From contig NZ_CP082322.1 in NCBI RefSeq assembly GCF_019884725.1, positions 62,001 to 126,000 on the forward strand: a DNA stretch of 64,000 bases. The letters are read 5' to 3'. Source of the stretch: Leucobacter tenebrionis (GTDB lineage: Bacteria; Actinomycetota; Actinomycetes; Actinomycetales; Microbacteriaceae). Positions 44,435 to 53,548 of the stretch are shown here, in pieces. Position numbers and translations under genes: made by a program. The stretch's first letter is position 1; the number at the start of each line of letters is the position of its first letter. The notes under the pieces were generated by a model. That model ran no database searches and was not told where the DNA came from. It saw only the letters and a list, made by a program, of their open reading frames with translations.

Positions 44435-45862
44435 GTGATGCGAACCATTGATCTGCGGGGGCAGCAGCTCTCGCGCGCCGACCTGTTGCGGCTCGTGCCG
44501 CGCGCCGCGCTCGACATCGGCACCGCCGTCGAGCGGGTGCGCCCGCTCGTCGACGCGGTGCGCGATCGGGGCGAGGCCGCGCTCAGGGAGCAGGCCCGTG
44601 ATTTCGACGGAGTGGAGGGGCACGCGCTGCGCGTCCCCGCCGAGCGCATCACGGCCTCGCTCGACACCTGCCCGCCCGAGATCCGCACCGCGCTCGAACT
44701 GCTCATCGAGAAGCTTCGGCTCGGCTCGGCCGCCCAGGTGCCGCCCGAGCAGATCACCCGCTTCGGCGACGGCGCCGTGATCCGGCAGCGCTGGCAGCCG
44801 GTCGGCCGCGTCGGCCTCTACGCGCCGGGCGGCAAGGCGGCTTACCCGTCCTCGGTCATCATGAACGCCGTTGCCGCTCAGGCCGCAGGCGTCCCCGAGC
44901 TCGCGCTGGCATCGCCCGCGCAGCCGGACAACGACGGGCTGCCCCACGAGGTCGTGCTCTGGGCAGCGGCGCTCGCGGGCGTCGACGAGGTCTACGCGAT
45001 CGGCGGCGCGGGCGCCGTGGCGGCCTTCGCGCACGGGGTCGAGAGCATCGGTCTCGCCCCCGTCGACAAGATCACCGGGCCTGGCAACATCTTCGTCGCA
45101 GCCGCGAAGCGGGTGGTGAACGGGCTCGTCGGCATCGATTCCGAGGCCGGTACGACCGAGATCCTCGTCATCGCCGACGCGACGGCCGATCCGCGCTTCG
45201 TCGCAGCCGATCTCATCAGCCAGGCCGAGCACGACGAGGCGGCGGCCTCGGTGCTCGTCACGGACTCCGCGGAGTTCGCCGAGCGAGTGCTCGAGGAGAT
45301 CGGGATCCGCTCGGCGGCGACGCGGCACGCCGAACGAGTCGCGACCGCGCTCGGCGGCCCCCAGTCGGCCGTGATCCTCGTCGACGATCTCGAGACCGCC
45401 GCGCGCGTCAGCAACGCCTACGGGCCCGAGCACCTCGAGATCCAGACCGCCGACGACGAGGCCGTGCTCGAGGGCATCGCCGATGCCGGCGCGATCTTCA
45501 TGGGCGGCTACACGCCGGTGAGCCTCGGCGACTACCTCGCCGGCTCCAACCACGTGCTGCCCACCGGCGGCACGGCGCGCTTCGCCTCGGGCCTCGGCGC
45601 CCACACCTTCCTCCGCCCCCAGCAGGTGGTCGGCTACGACCGATCCGCTCTCGCCGAGGTCGAGCGGCCGCTGCTCGCCCTCGCCGGCGCCGAGGGGCTT
45701 CCGGCGCACGGCGAGGCCGTCAGCGCGCGGTTCGAGGGGGATCGGTCCGGCACCGGAGGCGCGCGGTCCGAGACCGGGGACCCGGGGAGTGCAGACGGGA
45801 ACCCGGAGAACACGGCCGGGGACCCGGAGAACACAGCCGAGACCTCGGGAGGCGACGCCTGA
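44435..45862 (+). CDS. hisD: Histidinol dehydrogenase
   Basis: A 475-residue zinc enzyme that catalyses the last two oxidations of histidine synthesis. Conserved stretches include [60 protein letters not shown] with the metal-site His, and YGPEHLEIQ followed by [19 protein letters not shown]. The C-terminal ~45 residues after the normal end are a low-complexity tail ([13 protein letters not shown]). The start is GTG 44435 or ATG 44438. No other his genes are nearby; nrdR follows with a TGATG overlap. Confidence 0.95.
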   Translation: MMRTIDLRGQQLSRADLLRLVPRAALDIGTAVERVRPLVDAVRDRGEAALREQARDFDGVEGHALRVPAERITASLDTCPPEIRTALELLIEKLRLGSAAQVPPEQITRFGDGAVIRQRWQPVGRVGLYAPGGKAAYPSSVIMNAVAAQAAGVPELALASPAQPDNDGLPHEVVLWAAALAGVDEVYAIGGAGAVAAFAHGVESIGLAPVDKITGPGNIFVAAAKRVVNGLVGIDSEAGTTEILVIADATADPRFVAADLISQAEHDEAAASVLVTDSAEFAERVLEEIGIRSAATRHAERVATALGGPQSAVILVDDLETAARVSNAYGPEHLEIQTADDEAVLEGIADAGAIFMGGYTPVSLGDYLAGSNHVLPTGGTARFASGLGAHTFLRPQQVVGYDRSALAEVERPLLALAGAEGLPAHGEAVSARFEGDRSGTGGARSETGDPGSADGNPENTAGDPENTAETSGGDA

Positions 45863-46350
45863 TGCACTGCCCTTTCTGCCGTCACCCCGACAGCCGCGTG
45901 ATCGACTCGCGCACCGCTGACGACGGGCTCTCGATCCGTCGTCGGCGTCAGTGCCCCGAGTGCGGCCGCCGTTTCACCACGACCGAGACCGCGAGTCTGA
46001 CCGTGATCAAGCGATCCGGTGTGGTCGAACCGTTCAGCAGGGAGAAGGTGATGAGCGGCGTGCGCAAGGCCTGCCAGGGCCGGCCCGTCACCGACGCCGA
46101 CCTCGCCGTGCTCGCGCAGCAGGTCGAGGAATCCGTGCGCTCCAGCGGCATCGCCCAGTTCGATGCGAACGAGATCGGTCTCGCCGTGCTCCCGCATCTG
46201 CGCGAGCTCGACGAGGTCGCGTATCTGCGCTTCGCGAGCGTGTATCAGGCGTTCGAGTCCCTCGCCGATTTCGACGCGGCCATAGCCGAGCTGCGCGCCC
46301 ACCCCGCCGGTGAGGCATCGGCCACTGCACCCACGGCCACGGAGGACTGA
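45862..46350 (+). CDS. nrdR: Transcriptional repressor NrdR
   Basis: A 162-residue ATP/dATP-sensing repressor of ribonucleotide reductase genes. The N-terminal zinc ribbon MHCPFC ... [13 protein letters not shown] has all four Cys; the ATP-cone follows ([39 protein letters not shown]). Its ATG overlaps the hisD stop. No NrdR boxes or nrd genes are visible in the window, so its targets lie elsewhere. Confidence 0.96.
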   Translation: MHCPFCRHPDSRVIDSRTADDGLSIRRRRQCPECGRRFTTTETASLTVIKRSGVVEPFSREKVMSGVRKACQGRPVTDADLAVLAQQVEESVRSSGIAQFDANEIGLAVLPHLRELDEVAYLRFASVYQAFESLADFDAAIAELRAHPAGEASATAPTATED

Positions 46351-46413
46351 GGCTTCCGCGCCCTGTCCCACCGCCCGCGACCTATCGGCCACAACCCCCA
46401 CGGAGGACTGACC

Positions 46414-47457
46414 ATGCGTCTCTACCCGCTGCTCTTCAACACCGTGCTGCGACGCATGGGGCCCGAGCCCGCCCACCACCTGGCGTTCAAGGTGATCCAG
46501 GCGGCTCCCTTCACCGCCGGCATCGTGCGCCGCCTCTGCGCGCCCCACCCGAGTCTCCGCACCCGCGCTCTCGGCATCGACTTCCCGAGTCCGTTCGGCC
46601 TCGCCGCAGGCTTCGACAAGAACGCCCAGGGCATTCTCGGGCTCGGCGAGTTCGGGTTCGGGCACGTGGAGGTCGGCACCCTCACCCGTCACGCCCAGCC
46701 CGGCAACCCCAAGCCGCGCATGTTCCGCCTCGTGGGCGACCGCGGGCTCATCAACCGCATGGGGTTCAACAACGGCGGATCCGCCGCGGCCGTGCCCCGC
46801 ATCGAGCGCGCGCGACTGTCCGGCCGCCGTCCCGTGATCGGGGTGAACATCGGCAAGAGCCGTGTCACCGAGGTCGACGACGCGGTGCAGGACTACGTCT
46901 GGAGCGCGCAGCGCCTCGCGCCGATCGCCGACTACCTCGCGGTGAACGTCAGCTCGCCCAACACGCCCGGGCTGCGCGGGCTGCAGGAGCTCGAGATGCT
47001 CGAGCCGCTCCTCGCCGCGGTGCGCGACGCCGCGGGATCGACCCCGCTCCTCGTCAAGATCGCACCCGACATGGGCGACGAGCAGATCGACGGCATCGTG
47101 GCGCTCGCGCAGCGGCTCGGACTCGACGGCATCATCGCCACCAACACCACGATCTCGCGCGAGGGTCTGACGGAGTCCGCCGCAGAGATCGAGCGCATGG
47201 GAGCCGGCGGGCTCTCGGGCGCGCCGCTGCGCGAGCGCTCCCTCGAGGTGCTCACCCGCATTCGAGCGGCCGCTCCCGATCCCGACTTCTGCGTGATCTC
47301 GGTCGGCGGAGTGACCACCGCGGACGACGTGCTGCAGCGCCTGCTGGCGGGGGCCACGCTGGTGCAGGGCTTCACGGCGTACATCTACGAGGGCCCGCTG
47401 TGGGCGCGGGCGATCAACCGCGGGTTGCGACGCGCCGGATGGCGCCAGGCGGGCTAG
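46414..47457 (+). CDS. pyrD: Dihydroorotate dehydrogenase (quinone, class 2)
   Basis: A 347-residue membrane-associated flavoenzyme of pyrimidine synthesis. The N-terminal amphipathic part (LLFNTVLRRMGPEPAHHLAF) is class 2-specific. FMN and substrate segments FGLAAGFDKNAQGI, VEVGTLTRHAQPGNPKPRMFRL, NRMGFNNGGS, VNVSSPNTPGLRGLQ (catalytic Ser) and LVKIAPDM are intact. CGGAGGACTGACC precedes the ATG. A terminator hairpin lies 5 nt after the stop. Confidence 0.96.
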   Translation: MRLYPLLFNTVLRRMGPEPAHHLAFKVIQAAPFTAGIVRRLCAPHPSLRTRALGIDFPSPFGLAAGFDKNAQGILGLGEFGFGHVEVGTLTRHAQPGNPKPRMFRLVGDRGLINRMGFNNGGSAAAVPRIERARLSGRRPVIGVNIGKSRVTEVDDAVQDYVWSAQRLAPIADYLAVNVSSPNTPGLRGLQELEMLEPLLAAVRDAAGSTPLLVKIAPDMGDEQIDGIVALAQRLGLDGIIATNTTISREGLTESAAEIERMGAGGLSGAPLRERSLEVLTRIRAAAPDPDFCVISVGGVTTADDVLQRLLAGATLVQGFTAYIYEGPLWARAINRGLRRAGWRQAG

Positions 47458-47462
47458 ACACG

Positions 47463-47500
47463 GAGCCTCGACCCGGGTGCGCCGGCTCACGAGGCTCTTT
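47463..47500 (+). terminator. Intrinsic terminator of pyrD
   Basis: GAGCCTCG (47463-47470) pairs perfectly with CGAGGCTC (47490-47497) and is followed by TTT. Confidence 0.75.
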
Positions 47501-47520
47501 CATCCGGCCTGAAGTCGAAC

Positions 47521-47561
47521 GCCCCGAGTCCGCACCGCTGTGCTGCGGGTGAACTCGGGGC
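47521..47561. terminator. Second hairpin between pyrD and the DUF3043 gene
   Basis: GCCCCGAGT (47521-47529) pairs with ACTCGGGGC (47553-47561), a perfect 9-bp stem. It may terminate the opposing DUF3043 transcript, whose stop is at 47581. Confidence 0.6.
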
Positions 47562-47580
47562 GTGAGGCCTCAGGCGGCCC

Positions 47581-48147
47581 TTAACTCGGGAATTCGCCTC
47601 GTTTGACCTGGGGCTTGGGAACGCGCAGCGGTCGGAACTGGAAGGCGCGCATCGCGGCGTACCAGCGGAAGCCGGGCTGCACGCGATCCTCGCCGAACTT
47701 CTCACCCAGGCGCTTCTTCAGACGGAAGCCGAGGAACACGGCGTCGAGGATCGCGAGCCCGACGAACGCCCAGATCACGATGAGGCTGACGACCTGCATG
47801 ACGCCGGGGATGAACGTCATCACCAGCACGACGAGCATCATCGGGATGAGCAGTTCGCCGACGCTCCAGCGCGCGTCGACGTAGTCGCGCACGTACCGCC
47901 GCTGCGGGCCCTTGTCCCGCGGGGTGAGGAAGCGGTCGTCGCCCTGCATCATGCCGATGCGGGCCCGCTCCCGGGCTTCGGCCTGCTGGCGGCGCTGCTC
48001 CTTCAGCAGCGCCTTGTCCTTGGAGCCGACGATGGGTCGCGCGTTCGCGGCCTCCGCCTGCTTGCGCGAGGGGGTCGGCCGACCCTTGCCGACGATCGCC
48101 TCGCTGTCGTTCGCGGCGGCCGCGTTGTCAGGGCCCTTCTTAGCCAC
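47581..48147 (-). CDS. DUF3043 family membrane protein
   Basis: A 188-residue actinobacterial protein from a GTG at 48147 with AGAGGACA upstream. A charged N-terminal region (KGRPTPSRKQAEAANARPIVG, ARERARIGMMQGDDRFLTPRDKGPQRRYVRDYVDARW in parts) is followed by two membrane segments (LIPMMLVVLVMTFI, LIVIWAFVGLAILDAVFLG) and a basic tail. The PTPSRKQ and RDxGPxRRYVRDYVDAR stretches are family hallmarks. Function unknown. Confidence 0.88.
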   Translation of the reverse strand: MAKKGPDNAAAANDSEAIVGKGRPTPSRKQAEAANARPIVGSKDKALLKEQRRQQAEARERARIGMMQGDDRFLTPRDKGPQRRYVRDYVDARWSVGELLIPMMLVVLVMTFIPGVMQVVSLIVIWAFVGLAILDAVFLGFRLKKRLGEKFGEDRVQPGFRWYAAMRAFQFRPLRVPKPQVKRGEFPS

Positions 48148-48307
48148 GCCTGTCCTCTCGATCGATGCGCATGAGCGCGTTCCATGTAGACCTCTGTCGA
48201 ACTGCTTCGACTGCTGCGTCCAGACTACCGTGCGCGACTGACGAGATATCGGGGAGCGGGCGTAGAATCGAGGGGATACGGTTCACGAGCGAGCGAGGAG
48301 TTTACGC

Positions 48308-48679
48308 ATGAGCACTGAGACGATCGCCGCGGAGACCGCGGCGGCTGAGCGCGCGCACGGAGTCGCACTCAGCCAGGCTGCGCAGGAGAAGGTGCGCAGC
48401 CTGCTGGCGCAGGAGGGGCGCGACGACCTCCGTCTGCGCATCGCGGTGCAGCCGGGCGGCTGCTCGGGTCTGATCTACCAGCTGTTCTTCGATGAGCGGG
48501 AGCTGGAGAACGACGCCGTGGTGAGCTTCGACGGGGTCGAGGTCGTCGTCGATGCGATGAGCATTCCGTACCTCAACGGGGCGACCATCGACTTCGAGGA
48601 CACCATTCAGAAGCAGGGGTTTACCATCGACAATCCGAACGCTCAGGGCAGCTGCGCCTGCGGCGACAGCTTCAGCTGA
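48308..48679 (+). CDS. erpA: A-type iron-sulfur cluster carrier/insertion protein (HesB/IscA/ErpA family)
   Basis: A 123-residue scaffold or carrier for Fe-S clusters. The three ligand cysteines of the family are present in PGGCSGLIYQLFFD and SCACGDSFS (C-x-C). It is the only Fe-S carrier next to the respiratory genes, and the Rieske protein and GltBD encoded here would need such clusters. A candidate -10 TAGAAT lies at 48263-48268 and GAGGAG precedes the ATG. The exact paralogue name (ErpA or another A-type carrier) is assigned with less certainty than the family. Confidence 0.87.
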   Translation: MSTETIAAETAAAERAHGVALSQAAQEKVRSLLAQEGRDDLRLRIAVQPGGCSGLIYQLFFDERELENDAVVSFDGVEVVVDAMSIPYLNGATIDFEDTIQKQGFTIDNPNAQGSCACGDSFS

Positions 48680-48813
48680 AACGCGTCGGGCATCGAGAGT
48701 TCGCGACACCCGGTGTCGGTTCGGGGAATGCTCAGGATCGCGCTAAGCTATCAGGGAGTCATCAGCTTCGCCCGCCATCCGAGCCGGCGAGAAAACAGTT
48801 CGAAAGGTATGCG

Positions 48814-49686
48814 GTGCGTTCCAATCGTCGAATGAAATGGGTCGCGGCCCCGGTGGCGCTCTCGGCAGCGCTGCTGCTCGCCGGCTGCACCCCCGAGCAG
48901 CAGCGGGGCTTCCTGCCCGAGGGCTCCGAGGGAGCCACTAACCACACGGACGGCATCACCGGCCTGTGGGTCACCTCCTGGATCGTGCTGCTCGCCGTCG
49001 GCGTCGTCACGTGGGGCCTGATCATCTGGGCCACCATCGCCTACCGGCGTCGCAAGGGCCAGACCGGCCTGCCCGTGCAGCTCCGCTACAACATGCCGAT
49101 CGAGACCTTCTTCACGGTCGTCCCGGTCATCCTGGTGCTGGGCTTCTTCGCCTTCACCGCGCAGGAGCAGAGCAAGATCGAGACCAGGGTCGACAACCCC
49201 GACAACACGGTCGAGGTCATCGGCAAGCGCTGGGCCTGGGACTTCAACTACGTTGATGACGACGTCTACTTCCAGGGCGTCCAGGTGCAGACCGACGCCG
49301 ACGGCAACCCCGACGAAGACACCATGCCGGTGCTCTACCTCCCCGTCGACAAGACCACCGAGATCCGTCTCGAGACCCGCGACGTCATCCACTCGTTCTG
49401 GGTGGTCGAGTTCCTCTACAAGAAGGACATGATCCCGGGGCAGACCAACTACATGAGCTTCACTCCGACGAAGACCGGCACCTTCATGGGCAAGTGCGCC
49501 GAGCTCTGCGGCGAGTACCACTCGATGATGCTCTTCGAGGTCCGCGTCGTCGAGCAGGACGAGTACGACGCCTACATCGAGTCGCTGCGCGACGCCGGCA
49601 ACACCGGTCAGGTGACCGCCGAGTTCAACGCGAACCAGGAGCGTCTGCCCATCGACAACGATCGCGCGAAGGCGCAGAACGACTAA
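48814..49686 (+). CDS. ctaC: Cytochrome c oxidase subunit II
   Basis: A 290-residue subunit of the aa3 oxidase. It starts at GTG 48814 (CGAAAGG upstream) with a signal ending in the lipobox LLAGC at Cys25, then two membrane helices ([33 protein letters not shown]). The CuA domain holds the aromatic [15 protein letters not shown] and the copper motif [14 protein letters not shown] with both Cys, the His and the Met. The gene is followed by ctaD after 17 nt. Confidence 0.96.
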   Translation: MRSNRRMKWVAAPVALSAALLLAGCTPEQQRGFLPEGSEGATNHTDGITGLWVTSWIVLLAVGVVTWGLIIWATIAYRRRKGQTGLPVQLRYNMPIETFFTVVPVILVLGFFAFTAQEQSKIETRVDNPDNTVEVIGKRWAWDFNYVDDDVYFQGVQVQTDADGNPDEDTMPVLYLPVDKTTEIRLETRDVIHSFWVVEFLYKKDMIPGQTNYMSFTPTKTGTFMGKCAELCGEYHSMMLFEVRVVEQDEYDAYIESLRDAGNTGQVTAEFNANQERLPIDNDRAKAQND

Positions 49687-49703
49687 CTGAGGGAAACAGA
49701 AAC

Positions 49704-51341
49704 ATGAAGAAGGGCAACGTCATTGTCTCGTGGCTGACGTCCACGGACCACAAGGTGATCGGGTACATGTACCTGATCAGCTCCTTCGTGTGGTTCCTGA
49801 TCGGCGGCCTGATGGCTCTCCTGATCCGCGCGCAGCTGTTCGCGCCGGGCCTCGAGATCATCGGTACCAAGGAGCAGTACAACCAGCTGTTCACGATGCA
49901 CGGCACGATCATGCTCCTGATGTTCGCCACCCCGCTCTTCGCGGGGTTCGCGAACGTCATGATGCCGCTCCAGATCGGTGCACCGGACGTCGCGTTCCCG
50001 CGACTCAACGCCTTCGCGTTCTGGCTCTACACCTTCGGCTCGCTCATCGCGGTCGGCGGCTTCCTCACCCCGCAGGGCGCCGCGTCGTTCGGCTGGTTCG
50101 CATACGCCCCGCTCTCGGAGATGACGTATTCGCCGGGTGTGGGAGGTAACCTCTGGGTGCTCGGTCTGGGCATCAGCGGCTTCGGCACCATCATGGGCGG
50201 CGTGAACTTCATCACGACGATCATCACGATGCGCGCCCCCGGTATGACCATGTGGCGCATGTCGGTGTTCACCTGGAACACGCTCATCACCTCGATCCTG
50301 ATCCTGCTGGTCTTCCCGGTGCTCGCCGCCGCGATGTTCGGTCTCGCGGCCGACCGTATCTTCGGCGCCCACATCTACAACGGCGAGGGCGGGGCCATCC
50401 TCTGGCAGCACCTGTTCTGGTTCTTCGGGCACCCCGAGGTCTACGTCATCGCGCTCCCGTTCTTCGGCATCGTCTCCGAGGTGTTCCCGGTGTTCAGCCG
50501 CAAGCCGATCTTCGGCTACAAGACCCTCATCTACGCGACCATCGCCATCGCGGCCCTCTCGATGACCGTGTGGGCGCACCACATGTACGTCACCGGCTCC
50601 GTGCTGCTGCCGTTCTTCGCGCTGATGACGATGCTCATCGCCGTCCCCACGGGCGTGAAGATCTTCAACTGGATTGGCACCATGTGGCGGGGGTCGATCA
50701 CCTTCGAGACGCCGATGCTGTGGTCGCTCGGCTTCCTGGTCACCTTCGTCTTCGGCGGTCTCACCGGTGTGATCCTCGCGTCGCCGGCGCTCGACTTCCA
50801 CCTCTCGGACACCTATTTCGTGGTGGCGCACTTCCACTACGTCGTGTTCGGCACCGTGGTGTTCGCGATGTTCGCCGGATTCTACTTCTGGTGGCCGAAG
50901 TGGACCGGCCGCATGCTCGACGAGCGGCTCGGCAAGATCCACTTCTGGGTGCTGTTCATCGGCTTCCACATGACGTTCCTCGTGCAGCACTGGCTCGGCG
51001 TCATGGCGATGCCCCGCCGCTACGCGACCTACCTGCCCGCCGACGGCATCACCTGGGGCAACCAGCTGTCGACCATCGGTGCGATGGTGCTCGGCGCCTC
51101 GATGATCCCGTTCCTCCTGAACGTGTACGTCACCGCCCGCCGCGCTCCCAAGGTCACGGTGAACGACCCCTGGGGCTACGGCCGCTCGCTCGAGTGGGCC
51201 ACGTCCTGCCCGCCGCCCCGACACAACTTCACGTCGATCCCGCGCATCCGCTCGGAGTCGCCGGCCTTCGATCTCAACCACCCCGAGATCAGCGGTGTCG
51301 AGCAGCCGGTCCGCGAGCCCGCGCTCGCCGAGAAGAAGTGA
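49704..51341 (+). CDS. ctaD: Cytochrome c oxidase subunit I
   Basis: A 545-residue 12-helix catalytic subunit. Heme a ligand regions ([14 protein letters not shown]) and the heme a3/CuB regions ([20 protein letters not shown] with the His-Glu-Tyr motif, [17 protein letters not shown]) are intact. The C-terminal tail includes [14 protein letters not shown], typical of actinobacterial CtaD. Its ATG at 49704 is preceded by GAGGGAAAC. It is followed by ctaF, giving ctaC-ctaD-ctaF; subunit III (ctaE) is encoded at 57167 on the other strand. Confidence 0.97.
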   Translation: MKKGNVIVSWLTSTDHKVIGYMYLISSFVWFLIGGLMALLIRAQLFAPGLEIIGTKEQYNQLFTMHGTIMLLMFATPLFAGFANVMMPLQIGAPDVAFPRLNAFAFWLYTFGSLIAVGGFLTPQGAASFGWFAYAPLSEMTYSPGVGGNLWVLGLGISGFGTIMGGVNFITTIITMRAPGMTMWRMSVFTWNTLITSILILLVFPVLAAAMFGLAADRIFGAHIYNGEGGAILWQHLFWFFGHPEVYVIALPFFGIVSEVFPVFSRKPIFGYKTLIYATIAIAALSMTVWAHHMYVTGSVLLPFFALMTMLIAVPTGVKIFNWIGTMWRGSITFETPMLWSLGFLVTFVFGGLTGVILASPALDFHLSDTYFVVAHFHYVVFGTVVFAMFAGFYFWWPKWTGRMLDERLGKIHFWVLFIGFHMTFLVQHWLGVMAMPRRYATYLPADGITWGNQLSTIGAMVLGASMIPFLLNVYVTARRAPKVTVNDPWGYGRSLEWATSCPPPRHNFTSIPRIRSESPAFDLNHPEISGVEQPVREPALAEKK

Positions 51342-51361
51342 CGTCGAGGAGATACTGAACC

Positions 51362-51784
51362 ATGAAATCCAATATCTTCATCTTCTGGCTGCTGACCGCG
51401 TACTTCCTGCTCCTGGCCTCGGTGTACACGGTGTGGAATCTGATCGCTCACGGCTACATCGAGTGGGCCGGCTCGACGACCATCCTGCTCTCAGGCGGTC
51501 TCACCGGCTTCATCGCCTTCTACCTGGGACTCGTCAAGAGGAAGCAGGGCGGCGTGCTCATCGAGGATCGCCTCGAGGCCGACATCGACGACGGCGACCC
51601 GGAGCTCGGCGAGTTCAGCCCCTGGAGCTGGTGGCCGCTGTTCCTCGCCTTCGGCGCGTCGATGGTGGTGCTCGGCATGTGCGTCGGCTTCAACTTCTGG
51701 CTCTCCTTCCTGACGCTGCCGCTCGTGATCGTCGGCATCGTCGGCTGGGTGTACGAGTACTACCGCGGCAACTTCGCGCGATAG
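51362..51784 (+). CDS. ctaF: Cytochrome c oxidase subunit IV (actinobacterial)
   Basis: A 140-residue small membrane subunit. It has a pair of N-terminal helices (IFIFWLLTAYFLLLASVYTVW, TTILLSGGLTGFIAFYLGLV), a soluble segment with the characteristic LIEDRLEADIDDGDPELGEFSPWSWWPL (in two parts), and two further helices. This layout is that of the actinobacterial subunit IV family. GACGTCGAGGAG precedes the ATG, 20 nt after ctaD. Confidence 0.93.
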   Translation: MKSNIFIFWLLTAYFLLLASVYTVWNLIAHGYIEWAGSTTILLSGGLTGFIAFYLGLVKRKQGGVLIEDRLEADIDDGDPELGEFSPWSWWPLFLAFGASMVVLGMCVGFNFWLSFLTLPLVIVGIVGWVYEYYRGNFAR

Positions 51785-51794
51785 AGGCATTCGC

Positions 51795-52238
51795 TTGAGT
51801 ATCATCATCCGCCGCGGCCGGAGCGAGGACGGGCAGTCCGTCTTCGCTCTGGCCCGCCAGTTCACCACCGGGCGCGAGCCGATCGGCCGCGACGAGTTCC
51901 TCGTTGCCTTCGACAACGTGCTGCGGCACCGCGACCAGGAGACCAATGTGCTCTTCGTCGCGGAGCTCGAGGGGCGGGTCGTCGGCTACTCGCTCATGAC
52001 CGTCTCACGTCTGCTGCACGCACCGGGCCTCACGGCGCACCTGCAGGAGATCGTCGTGGACGAGGGCTCCCGCGGCCACGGCGTGGGGGATCGGCTCATG
52101 CAGGCCAACGAGCACTACTGCATGGGTCGCGGCGTGCGCCAGCTCTCGGCGTCGACCGCGCGCATCGGGTCGTTCTACAACCATCGCGACTTCGAGCCCG
52201 TCGGCGAGCACTACCGCAAGGTCCTCGACCTCGGGTGA
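51795..52238 (+). CDS. GNAT-family N-acetyltransferase
   Basis: A 147-residue acetyltransferase from TTG 51795. The acetyl-CoA loop is LQEIVVDEGSRGHGVGDRLM (R-x-x-G-x-G form), and FYNHRDFEPVGEHYRKVL is the usual C-terminal Tyr-containing strand. The substrate is unknown. The stop overlaps the GTG of the TetR gene, so they are coupled, and the pair may be read through from the cytochrome oxidase genes 10 nt upstream. Confidence 0.87.
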   Translation: MSIIIRRGRSEDGQSVFALARQFTTGREPIGRDEFLVAFDNVLRHRDQETNVLFVAELEGRVVGYSLMTVSRLLHAPGLTAHLQEIVVDEGSRGHGVGDRLMQANEHYCMGRGVRQLSASTARIGSFYNHRDFEPVGEHYRKVLDLG

Positions 52239-52696
52239 GCACCGCACAGCGTCGCGCACGGCGACGTCCCGGAGAGAACCGGGAACGCCTGTTGGAGGCC
52301 GGACTCATCGAGTTCGGCCTCTTCGGCTATCACGCCGCATCGACGAGTTCCATCGCGGCCCGCGCGGGTGTGCCCCAGCCGCACGTCTACGCCAACTTCG
52401 AGACGAAGCAGGCGCTGTTTCTCGCGTGCTTCGACAGGCTCCGCGTCTCACTGGTCGCGGAGGATGCTGAAAGCGTCTCAGAGAGCGCTCTGCGCTTCGT
52501 CTACCAGGCAGTCGGTGCGGCCTCTGCACCCGAGATGGGAGACGTGCTACGACCTGCCCTGCGCGAGCTGCGCGAGGAACTGGGGGAGTCGAGCTTCGAT
52601 CGCCTGCTCGCCGATGGTGCACGCGTACTGCTCTCGGACCCCTCGAGCGGTAGCGCTGCCGGTGCGAGCGGCTCCGCGGCACCTGGAAGTTTCTGA
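52235..52696 (+). CDS. TetR-family transcriptional regulator
   Basis: A 153-residue protein, short for a TetR regulator (commonly about 190). The DNA-binding part is complete: RERLLEAGLIEFGLFGYHAA, STSSIAARAGVPQPHVYANF and ETKQALFLACFDRL. The ligand domain stops early and ends in a Ser/Ala/Gly-rich tail (SGSAAGASGSAAPG), which suggests C-terminal truncation or replacement by low-complexity sequence. Regulated gene unknown; the coupled GNAT gene is one candidate. Confidence 0.85.
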   Translation: MSTAQRRARRRPGENRERLLEAGLIEFGLFGYHAASTSSIAARAGVPQPHVYANFETKQALFLACFDRLRVSLVAEDAESVSESALRFVYQAVGAASAPEMGDVLRPALRELREELGESSFDRLLADGARVLLSDPSSGSAAGASGSAAPGSF

Positions 52697-52705
52697 CCGG
52701 GCTCT

Positions 52706-53341
52706 TCAGCGCTTGATCGCGAGCACCGATGCGTGAGGACGGGCGTCGGGGGCCCGCCGCTGCTCCGAATCGATCGCTTCGAGGCCGGCCTCCTCGAGCA
52801 GTGCGCAGATCTGCTCGATCGAGTGGAAGTAGGCGGTCGTCACCGCGTGCTCGAAGGCCTCGTCGGCGTTCCCGTCAAAGAAACCGATGAGGATTTGCCC
52901 GCCGGGCTCGAGCACCCGGGCCGCCTCGCTCAGCTGCCGGGGGAGTTCTCGAGGATCGGTATGGATCAGCGAGTACCAGGCGAGCACGCCCGCCAGCGAG
53001 CCGTCCTCCGCGTCGAGGGACGAGGCGTCGCCGATCGAGAACGTGACGTGGGGGAAGCGGTCTCGCGCGATGCGCACGAACTCGGGGGTGAGGTCCACTC
53101 CCGAGACGGGGACGCCGTGGCGGGCCAGGTGAGCCGTCCAATGGCCCGGGCCGCACCCGAGATCCAGCACGGGCCCATCGATTGCGCAAGCCCACGACGT
53201 GATGCGCGTCCGATCGAGCGGGTTCATCGCCGCGACGCTGCCGAGCAGGCTGGTGTACTCTGCGGCGCGCTCCGAGTACGCCGCCTCGACGCGGTGCTCT
53301 TCGAGCTCGTGATCCTGATCCTGATCCTGGTCGTGACTCAT
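52706..53341 (-). CDS. Class I SAM-dependent methyltransferase
   Basis: A 211-residue methyltransferase. Motif I is VLDLGCGPGHWTAHLA, followed by VSGVDLTPEFVRIARDRFP (acidic residue binding the ribose) and SLDAEDGSLAGVLAWYSLIH. It belongs to the Methyltransf_11/25 group; the substrate is unknown. The N-terminus is His/Asp/Gln-rich from a repeated GATCCTGATCCTG-type sequence. It is convergent with the TetR gene. Confidence 0.87.
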   Translation of the reverse strand: MSHDQDQDQDHELEEHRVEAAYSERAAEYTSLLGSVAAMNPLDRTRITSWACAIDGPVLDLGCGPGHWTAHLARHGVPVSGVDLTPEFVRIARDRFPHVTFSIGDASSLDAEDGSLAGVLAWYSLIHTDPRELPRQLSEAARVLEPGGQILIGFFDGNADEAFEHAVTTAYFHSIEQICALLEEAGLEAIDSEQRRAPDARPHASVLAIKR

Positions 53342-53492
53342 CTCCCGAAGGCTAGCAGCTCATAGCGGCGCAGCTCGAAGAGGCATGCGCAGACAGGCAG
53401 ACGGCGCAGGCATGCGCCGTAGAGGGCGTGGGCGCGCGGGTGAGGCAAGCACTCACTGAAGAAGGTGCGGGCGCGCGGGCGAGGGCATGCAA

Positions 53493-53534
53493 AAACGCGT
53501 GAGGCCCCGCAGGAATGAACCTGCGGGGCCTCAC
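53493..53534 (-). terminator. Strong intrinsic terminator of the ctaE-qcrCAB operon
   Basis: GTGAGGCCCCGCAGG (53499-53513) pairs perfectly with CCTGCGGGGCCTCAC (53520-53534), a 15-bp stem with a 6-nt loop. On the minus strand it is followed by GCGTTTTTG, 15 nt after the qcrB stop. Confidence 0.92.
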
Positions 53535-53548
53535 ACGCCGGGAGAGGG

